DNA of 64,000 bases from NCBI RefSeq assembly GCF_036088315.1, contig NZ_CP107996.1:992001-1056000 (forward strand), given 5' to 3'. The stretch is from Streptomyces sp. NBC_00344. Its GTDB lineage: Bacteria > Actinomycetota > Actinomycetes > Streptomycetales > Streptomycetaceae. Every line of letters begins with the position of its first letter. Within the stretch, counting starts at the first letter, position 1. Below, piece after piece: positions 17,240 to 25,668 of this stretch. The notes below the pieces were generated by a model that was not told the DNA's origin, did not search any database, and saw nothing but the letters and a program-made list of their open reading frames with translations. The translations under genes and the position numbers were made by a program.

Positions 17240-18598
17240 GTGAAGGAAATCCTGGACGCGATCCAGTCGCGGACAAACACAGACAGCGGCTCCGCCGCCA
17301 CGGCCGAGGACTTCGCCGCCCTGGCCCTCCCCGAGTCCTACCGCGCGGTGACCGTGCACAAGGACGAGGCCGAGATGTTCGCCGGCGTCGCCAGCCGTGA
17401 CAAGGACCCCCGCAAGTCGCTCCACGTCGAGGACGTGCCGGTGCCGGAGCTCGGGCCCGGCGAGGCCCTGGTGGCCGTCATGGCCAGCTCGGTGAACTAC
17501 AACTCGGTCTGGACCTCGATCTTCGAGCCCGTGTCGACCTTCGGTTTCCTGGAGCGCTACGGACGGCTCAGCGACCTCACCAAGCGCCACGACCTGCCGT
17601 ACCACGTCATCGGCTCCGACCTGGCGGGCGTCGTGCTGCGCACCGGGCCTGGCGTCAACGCCTGGAAGCCGGGCGACGAGGTCGTGGCGCACTGTCTCTC
17701 GGTCGAGCTGGAGAGCTCGGACGGCCACAACGACACGATGCTCGACCCCGAGCAGCGCATCTGGGGCTTCGAGACCAACTTCGGCGGCCTCGCCGAGATC
17801 GCTCTCGTCAAGTCCAACCAGTTGATGCCCAAGCCGGGCCACCTCAGCTGGGAGGAGGCGGCGGCGCCCGGACTGGTCAACTCCACCGCCTACCGCCAGC
17901 TGGTCTCGCGCAACGGCGCGGGCATGAAGCAGGGTGACAACGTGCTGATCTGGGGCGCCAGTGGCGGCCTCGGCTCGTACGCCACCCAGTTCGCACTGGC
18001 CGGCGGCGCCAACCCGATCTGTGTCGTCTCGAGCGACCAGAAGGCGGACATCTGCCGGAAGATGGGCGCGGATGCGGTCATCGACCGCAATGCGGAGGGC
18101 TACAAGTTCTGGAAGGACGAGCACAACCAGGACCCGCGCGAGTGGAAGCGGTTCGGCAAGCGCATCCGTGAGCTGACCGGCGGCGAGGACGTGGACATCG
18201 TCTTCGAGCACCCCGGCCGCGAGACCTTCGGAGCCTCCGTCTACGTCACCCGCAAGGGCGGCACGATCGTCACCTGCGCCTCGACGTCCGGCTACAACCA
18301 CGAGTACGACAACCGCTACCTGTGGATGTCGCTGAAGAGGATCGTGGGCTCGCACTTCGCCAACTACCGCGAGGCGTGGGAGGCCAACCGCCTGGTGGCC
18401 AAGGGCAAGATCCACCCGACGCTGTCCAAGGTGTACTCGCTCGACGACACCGGCCAGGCCGCCCACGACGTCCACCGCAACGTCCACCAGGGCAAGGTCG
18501 GCGTGCTGGCGCTCTCGCCCGAGGAAGGTCTGGGCGTGCGTGACCCGGAGCTGCGCGAGAAGCACATCGACGCCATCAACCGCTTCCGGAACGTCTGA
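17240..18598 (+). CDS. ccr: crotonyl-CoA carboxylase/reductase
   Basis: Protein of 452 residues, right length for Ccr (about 447). It is an MDR-superfamily enzyme with cofactor loop GASGGLGSYATQFALAGG and the CO2-pocket residues known from Kitasatospora Ccr: Asn in SSVNYNS, Phe-Glu in WGFETNFGG and His in GSHFANY. It reduces crotonyl-CoA with NADPH while fixing CO2 to give (2S)-ethylmalonyl-CoA, the committed step of the ethylmalonyl-CoA pathway and a source of polyketide extender units. GTG start at 17240 after GGAGG; the frame is open further upstream without a start. First gene of the operon, 10 bases before ecm. Confidence 0.95.
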   Translation: MKEILDAIQSRTNTDSGSAATAEDFAALALPESYRAVTVHKDEAEMFAGVASRDKDPRKSLHVEDVPVPELGPGEALVAVMASSVNYNSVWTSIFEPVSTFGFLERYGRLSDLTKRHDLPYHVIGSDLAGVVLRTGPGVNAWKPGDEVVAHCLSVELESSDGHNDTMLDPEQRIWGFETNFGGLAEIALVKSNQLMPKPGHLSWEEAAAPGLVNSTAYRQLVSRNGAGMKQGDNVLIWGASGGLGSYATQFALAGGANPICVVSSDQKADICRKMGADAVIDRNAEGYKFWKDEHNQDPREWKRFGKRIRELTGGEDVDIVFEHPGRETFGASVYVTRKGGTIVTCASTSGYNHEYDNRYLWMSLKRIVGSHFANYREAWEANRLVAKGKIHPTLSKVYSLDDTGQAAHDVHRNVHQGKVGVLALSPEEGLGVRDPELREKHIDAINRFRNV

Positions 18599-18608
18599 GG
18601 TCTCCCCG

Positions 18609-20621
18609 ATGACTGAACGGCACAAGGACCGTCCCTGGCTCATGCGGACGTACGCCGGCCATTCCACGGCCGAGGCGTCCAACGAGCTGTACCGGCGCAA
18701 CCTCGCCAAGGGCCAGACGGGTCTCTCGGTCGCCTTCGACCTGCCGACCCAGACCGGCTACGACCCCGACCATGTCCTCGCCCGCGGCGAGGTGGGCCGG
18801 GTCGGGGTCCCGGTGTCCCATCTCGGTGACATGCGGCGGCTGTTCCAGGACATCCCGCTGGAACAGATGAACACCTCCATGACCATCAACGCCACCGCCA
18901 TGTGGCTGCTGGCGCTGTATCAGGTGGTGGCCGAGGAGCAGGGCGCGGACCCCGGCAAGCTCCAGGGGACGACGCAGAACGACATCGTCAAGGAGTATCT
19001 GTCGCGCGGGACCCATGTGTTCCCGCCGGGACCGAGCCTCCGGCTGACCACCGACATGATCACGTACACGGTGGCCGGCATCCCCAAGTGGAACCCGATC
19101 AACATCTGCAGCTACCACCTGCAGGAGGCGGGCGCCACGCCGGTCCAGGAGATCGCGTACGCGATGTCCACGGCGATCGCCGTGCTGGACGCGGTCCGCG
19201 ACTCGGGACAGGTGCCGCCCGAGAAGTTCGACGCGGTCGTGGCCAGGATCTCCTTCTTCGTCAACGCGGGCGTCCGCTTCGTCGAGGAAATGTGCAAGAT
19301 GCGCGCCTTCGGCCGCATCTGGGACCAGGTGACGCGTGAGCGGTACGGCATCAGTGACCCCAAGCACCGCCGGTTCCGCTACGGCGTCCAGGTCAACTCG
19401 CTCGGTCTGACCGAGGCCCAGCCGGAGAACAACGTCCAGCGCATCGTGCTGGAGATGCTGGCCGTCACGCTCTCCAAGGACGCCCGTGCGCGTGCCGTGC
19501 AGCTGCCCGCCTGGAACGAGGCGCTGGGGCTCCCCCGCCCCTGGGACCAGCAGTGGTCGCTGCGCATCCAGCAGGTCCTCGCGATGGAGAGCGACCTGCT
19601 GGAGTACGAGGACATCTTCGACGGGTCACACGTCATCGAGGCCAAGGTCGCTTCGCTGGTCGAGGAGTCCCTGGCGGAGATCGACCGCATCCAGCAGATG
19701 GGCGGCGCGATGGCCGCCGTCGAGTCGGGCTATCTCAAGTCCGAGCTGGTCTCGTCCCATGCCGAGCGACGGGCCCGTATCGAGGCCGGCGACGAGAAGA
19801 TCGTCGGCGTCAACTGCTACGAGTCCACGGAGCCCAACCCGCTCACCGCCGACCTCGACACGGCGATCATGACGGTCGACCCGGCGAACGAAGCACGGGT
19901 CGTGGCCGCGCTGCACACCTGGCGCGACAACCGGGACGAGGCCCGCGCGCAAGAGGCCCTGGCCGTCCTGAAGGCGACCGCGGCGGGCGACGGCAACCTC
20001 TTCGAGGCGACCGTCTCCTGCGCCCGTGCGGGTGTCACCACAGGTGAGTGGTCCTGGGCGTTGCGCGATGTCTTCGGCGAGTTCCGTGCGCCCACCGGGG
20101 TGAGCAGCGCCCCGGTGGCGGTCACCGCGGAGGAGGGCACGCCACTCGCCGCCGTACGGGCCGCGGTGACCCGCACGGCCGGCGAACTCGGCAGCGGGCG
20201 GCTCCGGCTCCTCGTCGGCAAGCCCGGCCTGGACGGGCACTCCAACGGCGCCGAGCAGATCGCGGTACGCGCCCGTGACGCCGGCTTCGAAGTGGTCTAC
20301 CAGGGCATTCGGCTGACACCGGAGGAGATTGTCGGTGCCGCGCTCGCCGAGGACGTGCACTGCGTGGGCCTGTCGATCCTCTCCGGATCCCACGCCGAAC
20401 TGGTGCCGGACGTGCTGGAACGCCTCCGCGAGGCGGGCGCTTCCGACATTCCGGTGATCGTCGGGGGGATCATTCCCAACGCCGACGCCACCGCGCTCAA
20501 GGAGGCCGGCGTCGCCGCCGTCTTCACCCCGAAGGACTTCGGTATCACTGAGATCATCGGTCGTATCGTCGAAGTGATCCGGAAAGCGAACAAGCTCGAC
20601 CCTCTGGAGGTCCCCGCATGA
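18609..20621 (+). CDS. ecm: ethylmalonyl-CoA mutase (B12-dependent)
   Basis: Protein of 670 residues in one chain: the MCM-type TIM-barrel domain (about 1-530; substrate motif TGYDPDH, TTQNDIVKEY, EAGATPVQEIAYA) and a C-terminal cobalamin domain with the lower-axial histidine motif LDGHSNG (D-x-H-x2-G). It converts (2R)-ethylmalonyl-CoA to methylsuccinyl-CoA. It is shorter than methylmalonyl-CoA mutase large subunit and single-chain, as for Ecm/MeaA. The epimerase needed between Ccr and Ecm is not in this window. It overlaps the next gene by 4 bases (ATGA). Confidence 0.94.
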   Translation: MTERHKDRPWLMRTYAGHSTAEASNELYRRNLAKGQTGLSVAFDLPTQTGYDPDHVLARGEVGRVGVPVSHLGDMRRLFQDIPLEQMNTSMTINATAMWLLALYQVVAEEQGADPGKLQGTTQNDIVKEYLSRGTHVFPPGPSLRLTTDMITYTVAGIPKWNPINICSYHLQEAGATPVQEIAYAMSTAIAVLDAVRDSGQVPPEKFDAVVARISFFVNAGVRFVEEMCKMRAFGRIWDQVTRERYGISDPKHRRFRYGVQVNSLGLTEAQPENNVQRIVLEMLAVTLSKDARARAVQLPAWNEALGLPRPWDQQWSLRIQQVLAMESDLLEYEDIFDGSHVIEAKVASLVEESLAEIDRIQQMGGAMAAVESGYLKSELVSSHAERRARIEAGDEKIVGVNCYESTEPNPLTADLDTAIMTVDPANEARVVAALHTWRDNRDEARAQEALAVLKATAAGDGNLFEATVSCARAGVTTGEWSWALRDVFGEFRAPTGVSSAPVAVTAEEGTPLAAVRAAVTRTAGELGSGRLRLLVGKPGLDGHSNGAEQIAVRARDAGFEVVYQGIRLTPEEIVGAALAEDVHCVGLSILSGSHAELVPDVLERLREAGASDIPVIVGGIIPNADATALKEAGVAAVFTPKDFGITEIIGRIVEVIRKANKLDPLEVPA

Positions 20622-21601
20622 CCGCGCCCGTAGAGCCCGTAGCCGCCGTGAACCGTCTGCGCCCGCGGCGCTCCTGTCTCGCCGTACCCGGATCCAACCC
20701 GCGCTTCCTCGAGAAGGCCCAGGGTCTCCCGGCCGACCAGGTCTTCCTCGATCTGGAGGACGCCTGCGCCCCGCTCGCGAAGGAAGGCGCACGGCACACC
20801 ATCGTCGAGGCGCTGAACCAGGGAGACTGGACGGGCAAGACCCGGGTCGTACGGGTCAACGACTGGACCACGCACTGGACCTACCGCGACGTCATCACGG
20901 TCGTCGAGGGCGCCGGCCAGAATCTCGACTGCATCATGCTGCCCAAGGTCCAGGACGCCCAGCAGGTCGTCGCTCTCGATCTGCTGCTCACCCAGATCGA
21001 GAAGACCATGGGCTTCGAGGTCGGGAAGATCGGCATCGAGGCGCAGATCGAGAACGCCAAGGGCCTGGTCAACGTCAATGAGATCGCGGCGGCCTCGCGC
21101 CGTACCGAGACCATCATCTTCGGCCCGGCCGACTTCATGGCGTCGATCAACATGAAGACCCTGGTAGTGGGCGAGCAGCCGCCCGGCTACGGCGCCGACG
21201 CGTACCACTACATCCTGATGAAGATCCTGATGGCGGCCCGTACCTACGACCTCCAGGCGATCGACGGGCCCTACCTGCAGATCCGGAACGTCGACGGCTA
21301 CCGCGAGGTCGCCAAGCGGGCGGCGGCGCTCGGCTTCGACGGCAAATGGGTGCTGCACCCGGGACAGGTCGACGCATCGAACGAGATCTTCTCGCCGTCC
21401 CAGGAGGACTACGACCACGCCGAGATGATTCTCGACGCGTACGACTGGTGCACCTCCGAGGCGGGCGGGAAGAAGGGCTCCGCGATGCTCGGCGACGAGA
21501 TGATCGACGAGGCCAGCCGCAAGATGGCCCTGGTCATCTCCGGCAAGGGCCGGGCCGCCGGTATGCAGCGCACGTCCAAGTTCGAAGCCCCGGAGGCATA
21601 A
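20618..21601 (+). CDS. mcl: HpcH/HpaI-CitE family lyase, L-malyl/beta-methylmalyl-CoA lyase
   Basis: Protein of 327 residues, CitE-like TIM barrel. Conserved LDLEDACAPLAK, AQIENAKGL and FGPADFMAS carry the CoA-substrate and Mg2+ ligands (Glu, Asp). In the ethylmalonyl-CoA pathway Mcl cleaves beta-methylmalyl-CoA to glyoxylate and propionyl-CoA. The assignment among CitE relatives rests on the operon position between ecm and maoC. Start ATG overlaps ecm by 4 bases; 3 bases to the next gene. Confidence 0.9.
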   Translation: MTAPVEPVAAVNRLRPRRSCLAVPGSNPRFLEKAQGLPADQVFLDLEDACAPLAKEGARHTIVEALNQGDWTGKTRVVRVNDWTTHWTYRDVITVVEGAGQNLDCIMLPKVQDAQQVVALDLLLTQIEKTMGFEVGKIGIEAQIENAKGLVNVNEIAAASRRTETIIFGPADFMASINMKTLVVGEQPPGYGADAYHYILMKILMAARTYDLQAIDGPYLQIRNVDGYREVAKRAAALGFDGKWVLHPGQVDASNEIFSPSQEDYDHAEMILDAYDWCTSEAGGKKGSAMLGDEMIDEASRKMALVISGKGRAAGMQRTSKFEAPEA

Positions 21602-21604
21602 GCG

Positions 21605-22108
21605 ATGCAGTTCGGACGTACCTACGAGGAGTTCGAGGTCGGCGCGGTCTACAAGCACTGGCCGGGAAAGACCGTCACGGAATACGACGATCATCTTTTC
21701 TGCCTGCTGACCATGAATCACCATCCCCTCCACATGGACAGCAACTATGCGGAGAAGACCACCGATTTCGGCAAGAACGTCGTGGTGGGGAACTACATCT
21801 ACTCCCTGCTGCTCGGCATGTCGGTGCCGGACGTCTCGGGCAAGGCCATCGCCAACCTCGAGGTCGAATCGCTGAAGCACATCGCGCCGACCTTCCACGG
21901 CGACACCATCTACGGCGAGACGACCGTCATCGACAAGACTCCGTCACGCTCCAAGAGCGACCGGGGAATCGTGTACGTGGAGACCAAGGGCTACAAGCAG
22001 GACGGCACCGTCGTCTGTGTGTTCCGCCGCAAGGTGATGGTCCCGACCGAGGCGTACATCAAGGAGCGCGGGGGCGAGCAGCCCGGCCGTCCGACACCCG
22101 CCAGTTAG
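21605..22108 (+). CDS. MaoC family dehydratase (probable mesaconyl-CoA hydratase)
   Basis: Protein of 167 residues, a single hot-dog domain with the hydratase-2 motif in NHHPLHMDSNYAEKTTDFG and the following hydrophobic helix GNYIYSLLLGMSV. By context it hydrates mesaconyl-CoA to beta-methylmalyl-CoA. Note that the proteobacterial mesaconyl-CoA hydratase is a double-size protein, so this short form may dimerise to do the same job. Start ATG at 21605, only 3 bases after mcl. Confidence 0.86.
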   Translation: MQFGRTYEEFEVGAVYKHWPGKTVTEYDDHLFCLLTMNHHPLHMDSNYAEKTTDFGKNVVVGNYIYSLLLGMSVPDVSGKAIANLEVESLKHIAPTFHGDTIYGETTVIDKTPSRSKSDRGIVYVETKGYKQDGTVVCVFRRKVMVPTEAYIKERGGEQPGRPTPAS

Positions 22109-22167
22109 GGCGTCCCAGAAGTCCCACCGCGTGCAACCCACTGCGTGAAGTCACAGGAGAAGCAGTC

Positions 22168-23373
22168 ATGAGCCGACTCGCCCAGACCCACGGTCTCACC
22201 GATGTCCAGCAGGAAATCCTGGCCACTGTCCGGGACTTCGTCGACAAGGAGATCCTGCCGGTCGCGACCGAGCTGGAGCACCGCGACGAGTACCCGGCCC
22301 AGATCGTCGAGGGCCTCAAGGAGCTCGGCCTGTTCGGGCTGATGATCCCCGAGGAGTACGGGGGCCTGGGTGAGTCCCTTCTCACATACGCGCTCTGCGT
22401 CGAGGAGATCGCCCGCGGGTGGATGTCGGTGTCCGGCATCATCAACACCCACTTCATCGTGGCGTACATGCTCAAGCAGCACGGCACGCAGGAGCAGAAG
22501 GACACCTTCCTGCCGCGCATGGCGCTCGGCGAGGTCCGGGGCGCCTTCTCGATGTCGGAGCCCGCGCTCGGCTCGGACGTCTCGGCGATCACGTCCAAGG
22601 GTGTGAAGGACGGCGAGGAGTACGTACTCAACGGCCAGAAGATGTGGCTGACCAACGGCGGCACCTCCTCACTGGTCGCCGTGCTGTGCCGCAGTGACGA
22701 GGGTCACCCCGAGGGAACGGCCCCGCACAAGTCGATGACGACCTTCCTGGTCGAGAAGGAGCCGGGCTTCGGCGAGGTCCGCCCCGGTCTCACCATCCCC
22801 GGCAAGATCGACAAGATGGGCTACAAGGGGGTTGACACCACCGAGCTGATCATGGATGGACTGCGAATTCCGGCCAATCGCGTACTTGGTGGTGTTACGG
22901 GCCGAGGGTTTTACCAAATGATGGACGGAGTGGAGGTCGGCCGCGTCAATGTGGCAGCTCGTGGCTGCGGCGTCGCGCAACGTGCCTTCGAACTGGGTAT
23001 TGGTTACGCACAGCAGCGGCACACCTTCGGTAAGCAGATCGCCCAGCACCAGGCCATTCAGTTCAAGCTGTCCGAAATGGCTACCAAGGTGGAAGCCGCG
23101 CATGCAATGATGGTCAATGCGGCACGCAAAAAGGACTCCGGGGAACGAAACGACCTCGAAGCAGGGATGGCCAAGTACCTGGCCTCCGAGTACTGCAAAG
23201 AGGTGGTGGAGGACGCCTTCCGAATCCACGGTGGATACGGGTTCTCCAAGGAGTACGAGATCGAGCGGCTCTACCGCGAGGCCCCGATGCTGCTGATCGG
23301 CGAAGGTACCGCCGAGATCCAGAAAATGATCATTGGCCGACGACTCCTCGAAGAGTACCGATTCCAGGGCTGA
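22168..23373 (+). CDS. acyl-CoA dehydrogenase (probable methylsuccinyl-CoA dehydrogenase)
   Basis: Protein of 401 residues with the complete ACAD fold: FSMSEPALGSD (FAD/substrate loop), QMMDGVEVGRVNVAARG, QRHTFGKQIAQHQ, RIHGGYGFSKEYEIERLYRE and the C-terminal GEGTAEIQKMIIGRRLL. By operon position it should oxidise methylsuccinyl-CoA to mesaconyl-CoA; it is shorter than the about 550-residue enzyme of Rhodobacter, so substrate is inferred. Start ATG follows AGGAGAAG. From about base 22830 to the stop the codons shift to A/T third positions (GGA, CGA, AAT, GTT, GAA), unlike the first half and the genes before it. Confidence 0.88.
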   Translation: MSRLAQTHGLTDVQQEILATVRDFVDKEILPVATELEHRDEYPAQIVEGLKELGLFGLMIPEEYGGLGESLLTYALCVEEIARGWMSVSGIINTHFIVAYMLKQHGTQEQKDTFLPRMALGEVRGAFSMSEPALGSDVSAITSKGVKDGEEYVLNGQKMWLTNGGTSSLVAVLCRSDEGHPEGTAPHKSMTTFLVEKEPGFGEVRPGLTIPGKIDKMGYKGVDTTELIMDGLRIPANRVLGGVTGRGFYQMMDGVEVGRVNVAARGCGVAQRAFELGIGYAQQRHTFGKQIAQHQAIQFKLSEMATKVEAAHAMMVNAARKKDSGERNDLEAGMAKYLASEYCKEVVEDAFRIHGGYGFSKEYEIERLYREAPMLLIGEGTAEIQKMIIGRRLLEEYRFQG

Positions 23374-23453
23374 TTGTCCGATTCAGGGCGGTATAGCAGC
23401 GAAGAAGATCACACCCAGTTATCATCTTCAGTCTGCCGACTCGGCTTCCTGGC

Positions 23454-23484
23454 TTGCCCAGTTGTGGTCCACAACCGATAGCAT
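23454..23484 (+). promoter_or_regulatory. candidate psd-pssA promoter with internal palindrome
   Basis: A -35 like TTGCCC (23454-23459) and a -10 like TAGCAT (23479-23484) are 19 bases apart. The spacer holds a perfect inverted repeat GTTGTG-GTC-CACAAC (23461-23475), a possible operator. It is 59 bases upstream of the psd start. Inferred from sequence only. Confidence 0.4.
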
Positions 23485-23542
23485 CGCCCGAAAGCCGCCG
23501 TCCCCCGTTACTGCGCGGCATCATCCGCTACGAAGGTCATTC

Positions 23543-24190
23543 ATGCCCCACAGCCAAACCTCTGCACCACGCGGCCGCGTCCGTCTCGCGCGCGGAGCAT
23601 CGCCGTGGCTTCTGCCGACTGTCGCGACAGCCGCTCTCAGCCTGGCCCGGGCCCGCAGATCCGGCCGCTGGGCGGCTGCCGCCGTGCCCACCACCGCTCT
23701 CGCGGCGGGCATGCTGTGGTTCTTCCGTGATCCCGAGCGCGAGATCGCGCAGGGCCGGGTCATCTCCCCGGCCGACGGTGTTGTGCAGAGCGTCATGCCG
23801 TGGAAGGACGGGCGCACCCGCGTCGCGATCTTCATGAGCCCGCTGAACGTCCACGTGAACCGTGCGCCACTGGCCGGCACGGTGACGTCGGTCGAGCACA
23901 TCCCCGGCGGTTTCGTCCCGGCGTTCAACAAGGAGAGCGAGAACAACGAGCGCGTTGTCTGGCACTTCGACACCGAGCTCGGCGACATCGAGATGGTGCA
24001 GATCGCCGGCGCCGTGGCACGGCGCATCGTGCCGTATCTCCCGCAGGGTACGAAGGTGGACCAGGGCGAGCGGATCGGCCTGATCCGCTTCGGCTCCCGT
24101 GTCGACATCTACCTTCCGGAAGGTATCGATGTCGCGGTCGAGGTCGGCCAGACCACCACCGCGGGGGTGACTCGAATTGACCGTGATTGA
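23543..24190 (+). CDS. psd: phosphatidylserine decarboxylase
   Basis: Protein of 215 residues, the short PSD form. An N-terminal hydrophobic stretch (about 30-55) anchors it; PADGVVQSV, MSPLNVHVNRAP and the self-cleavage site RFGSRVD, where Ser becomes the pyruvoyl group, are intact. It decarboxylates phosphatidylserine to phosphatidylethanolamine at the inner membrane face. Its 3' end overlaps the TTG start of pssA by 14 bases, so the two consecutive steps of PE synthesis are coupled, in reverse biochemical order. Start chosen at MPHSQTS, the first ATG near the promoter; an upstream extension would read back into the acd 3' end. Confidence 0.93.
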   Translation: MPHSQTSAPRGRVRLARGASPWLLPTVATAALSLARARRSGRWAAAAVPTTALAAGMLWFFRDPEREIAQGRVISPADGVVQSVMPWKDGRTRVAIFMSPLNVHVNRAPLAGTVTSVEHIPGGFVPAFNKESENNERVVWHFDTELGDIEMVQIAGAVARRIVPYLPQGTKVDQGERIGLIRFGSRVDIYLPEGIDVAVEVGQTTTAGVTRIDRD

Positions 24191-25031
24191 TCCGGACACG
24201 CAGACCGGCTGGGTCCCCGGGGCCGAGGACGAGGACGACGCCGAGGACATGCCGCTCTCACTGCGGTTGTCGATAGCGGACACCCTCACTCTCGGTAACG
24301 CCACGTGCGGTTTCATGGCGGTGTACTTCACCACCACCGGGATCCTCATCCCGCATCTCCAGGGCAGCCAGGAGACGGGCATGGCGCGGCACTCAGCCGC
24401 GACCGCGGTGATCCTGATGCTGATGGCAGCCATCTTCGACCTCTGTGACGGGCTCGTGGCGCGCAAGCTCCGCAGCTCGCCGATGGGCGCGGAGCTGGAC
24501 AACCTCTCCGACCTGATCAGCTTCGGGCTCGCCCCGGCGTATTTCGTACTGGTGTACGGAATGGTCGCGGACGACGCCCATCAGCGGGTTGCCGCCGTGG
24601 CTGCGATCGTGGTGCTGCTGGCGGTGGTGCTGAGGCTTGCGCGGTTCTCCTGCGTGACCTTGAAGGACGGCATGTTCCAGGGCATGCCGAGCCCCTTCGG
24701 GGCCCTGACGGTCGTCTCGATCGTGCTGCTCGAGCTGCCGTTCGTGCCGACGCTGCTGGCCGTCATCGGCGTCGCGTGGCTGATGGTGAGCCGGGTCGAG
24801 TACCCGAAGCCGCGGGGCATCCTCGCGGTGGGGATGCTCAGCTGGATCGTGGGCGCCATGGGGCTGCTCGCCGCCTGGGCGTTCGACGCGCCGGGCGGAC
24901 AGCTGCTGCTGCAGACCGGCTGCGCGCTCCAGGTGGTCATGGGCGCGGTCATCCCGCTCTTCGCCACCGCGCGCCGGGTGAACACCTTCCGGGGCAACCG
25001 CCGGGAGGCGCGTACGGCGCAACTGCCGTAG
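24177..25031 (+). CDS. pssA: CDP-diacylglycerol-serine O-phosphatidyltransferase
   Basis: Protein of 284 residues, integral membrane. The CDP-alcohol phosphatidyltransferase motif is complete: DG-x2-AR (91-96), then G104, D108 and D112 (DGLVARKLR...MGAELDNLSD). Seven or so hydrophobic segments follow. It makes phosphatidylserine from CDP-diacylglycerol and serine, feeding Psd. The TTG start at 24177 has GGGGGTGA upstream; GTG at 24183 is an alternative. Followed by a strong terminator. Confidence 0.93.
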   Translation: MTVIDPDTQTGWVPGAEDEDDAEDMPLSLRLSIADTLTLGNATCGFMAVYFTTTGILIPHLQGSQETGMARHSAATAVILMLMAAIFDLCDGLVARKLRSSPMGAELDNLSDLISFGLAPAYFVLVYGMVADDAHQRVAAVAAIVVLLAVVLRLARFSCVTLKDGMFQGMPSPFGALTVVSIVLLELPFVPTLLAVIGVAWLMVSRVEYPKPRGILAVGMLSWIVGAMGLLAAWAFDAPGGQLLLQTGCALQVVMGAVIPLFATARRVNTFRGNRREARTAQLP

Positions 25032-25045
25032 CGCATCCGAGCACA

Positions 25046-25088
25046 ACCGAGGGCCCCGAGTGCTGAGCACTCGGGGCCCTCGGTTTTC
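25046..25088. terminator. strong bidirectional terminator
   Basis: Perfect 19-base arms (25046-25064 and 25066-25084; ACCGAGGGCCCCGAGTGCT and its complement) followed by TTTT. It lies between convergent pssA and the marR gene and also reads with an A-run on the other side. Confidence 0.92.
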
Positions 25089-25103
25089 CCTGCCGGAACC
25101 GGC

Positions 25104-25565
25104 CTAGCGGCTCGTCGGGGGGATAGCGGCCGGCGCCGCCGCGAAGACACGCTCCAGGAGTCCGGCCAGCGTGGCGCGGTCGTCCTCGTCGAGCGTGGCC
25201 AGGCCGTCCAGCGTGAGGTGCATCTTCGCGCGGATCGCGTCGATGATGCGCTCGCCCTCGTCGGTGAGCACCACATTCTTGACCCGCCGGTCGGTGGGAC
25301 TGGGCTCGCGGCGCACGAGGCCGCGCTTCTCCAGCCTGTCGATGATTCCGGTCATGTTGGAGGCGTCGCAGGAGAGGGTCGTGGCGAGGGCCCGCATCGC
25401 GGAAGGCCCGCGGCGCAGCACCGTGAGCGTCTTGCCCTGGCTGGCCGTGAGGCCTTCGGTGGCGGCGGCGACGGTGAAGTCGCCGTAGTAGACGCCCAGG
25501 GACACCGAGAGGAGCTCCATGAGCTGGGCCGTGCCGGCCCTGGGATTTCCTGGCATGTGATGCAC
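25104..25565 (-). CDS. MarR family transcriptional regulator
   Basis: Protein of 153 residues with the winged helix: SAMRALATTLSCDASNMTGIIDRLEKRGLVRREPSPTDRRVKNVVLTDEG, the DRR wing being typical. It is divergent from an MFS exporter across a 103-base gap with two perfect palindromes, the standard layout of a drug-efflux pair where MarR represses both genes until a ligand binds. The start is either GTG at 25565, close to GGAG, or ATG at 25556. Confidence 0.86.
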   Translation of the reverse strand: MHHMPGNPRAGTAQLMELLSVSLGVYYGDFTVAAATEGLTASQGKTLTVLRRGPSAMRALATTLSCDASNMTGIIDRLEKRGLVRREPSPTDRRVKNVVLTDEGERIIDAIRAKMHLTLDGLATLDEDDRATLAGLLERVFAAAPAAIPPTSR

Positions 25566-25580
25566 CTTACTCCAGGAAAG

Positions 25581-25637
25581 TTGACGATCTCAAACATTGA
25601 TGTTTACGGTCTCCCCATTGCTTGAAGTTCTCAAGCA
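25581..25637. promoter_or_regulatory. MFS promoter with two palindromic operators
   Basis: A -35 TTGACG (25581-25586) and -10 TACGGT (25605-25610) are 18 bases apart. Palindrome 1, AAACAT-TG-ATGTTT (25592-25605), fills the spacer; palindrome 2, TGCTTGA-AGTTC-TCAAGCA (25619-25637), lies just downstream, with another CTCAAG half-site at 25645. Both are suited to the divergent MarR dimer. Confidence 0.65.
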
Positions 25638-25668
25638 TCAAGGTCCTCAAGTAGTGGGAAGAGTTTCC

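Noticed and set aside
17108..18709. 533-codon open frame opposite ccr, and a similar one opposite ecm/mcl (20297-21898)
   Set aside because: Both are complements of well-supported genes and have no recognisable motif.
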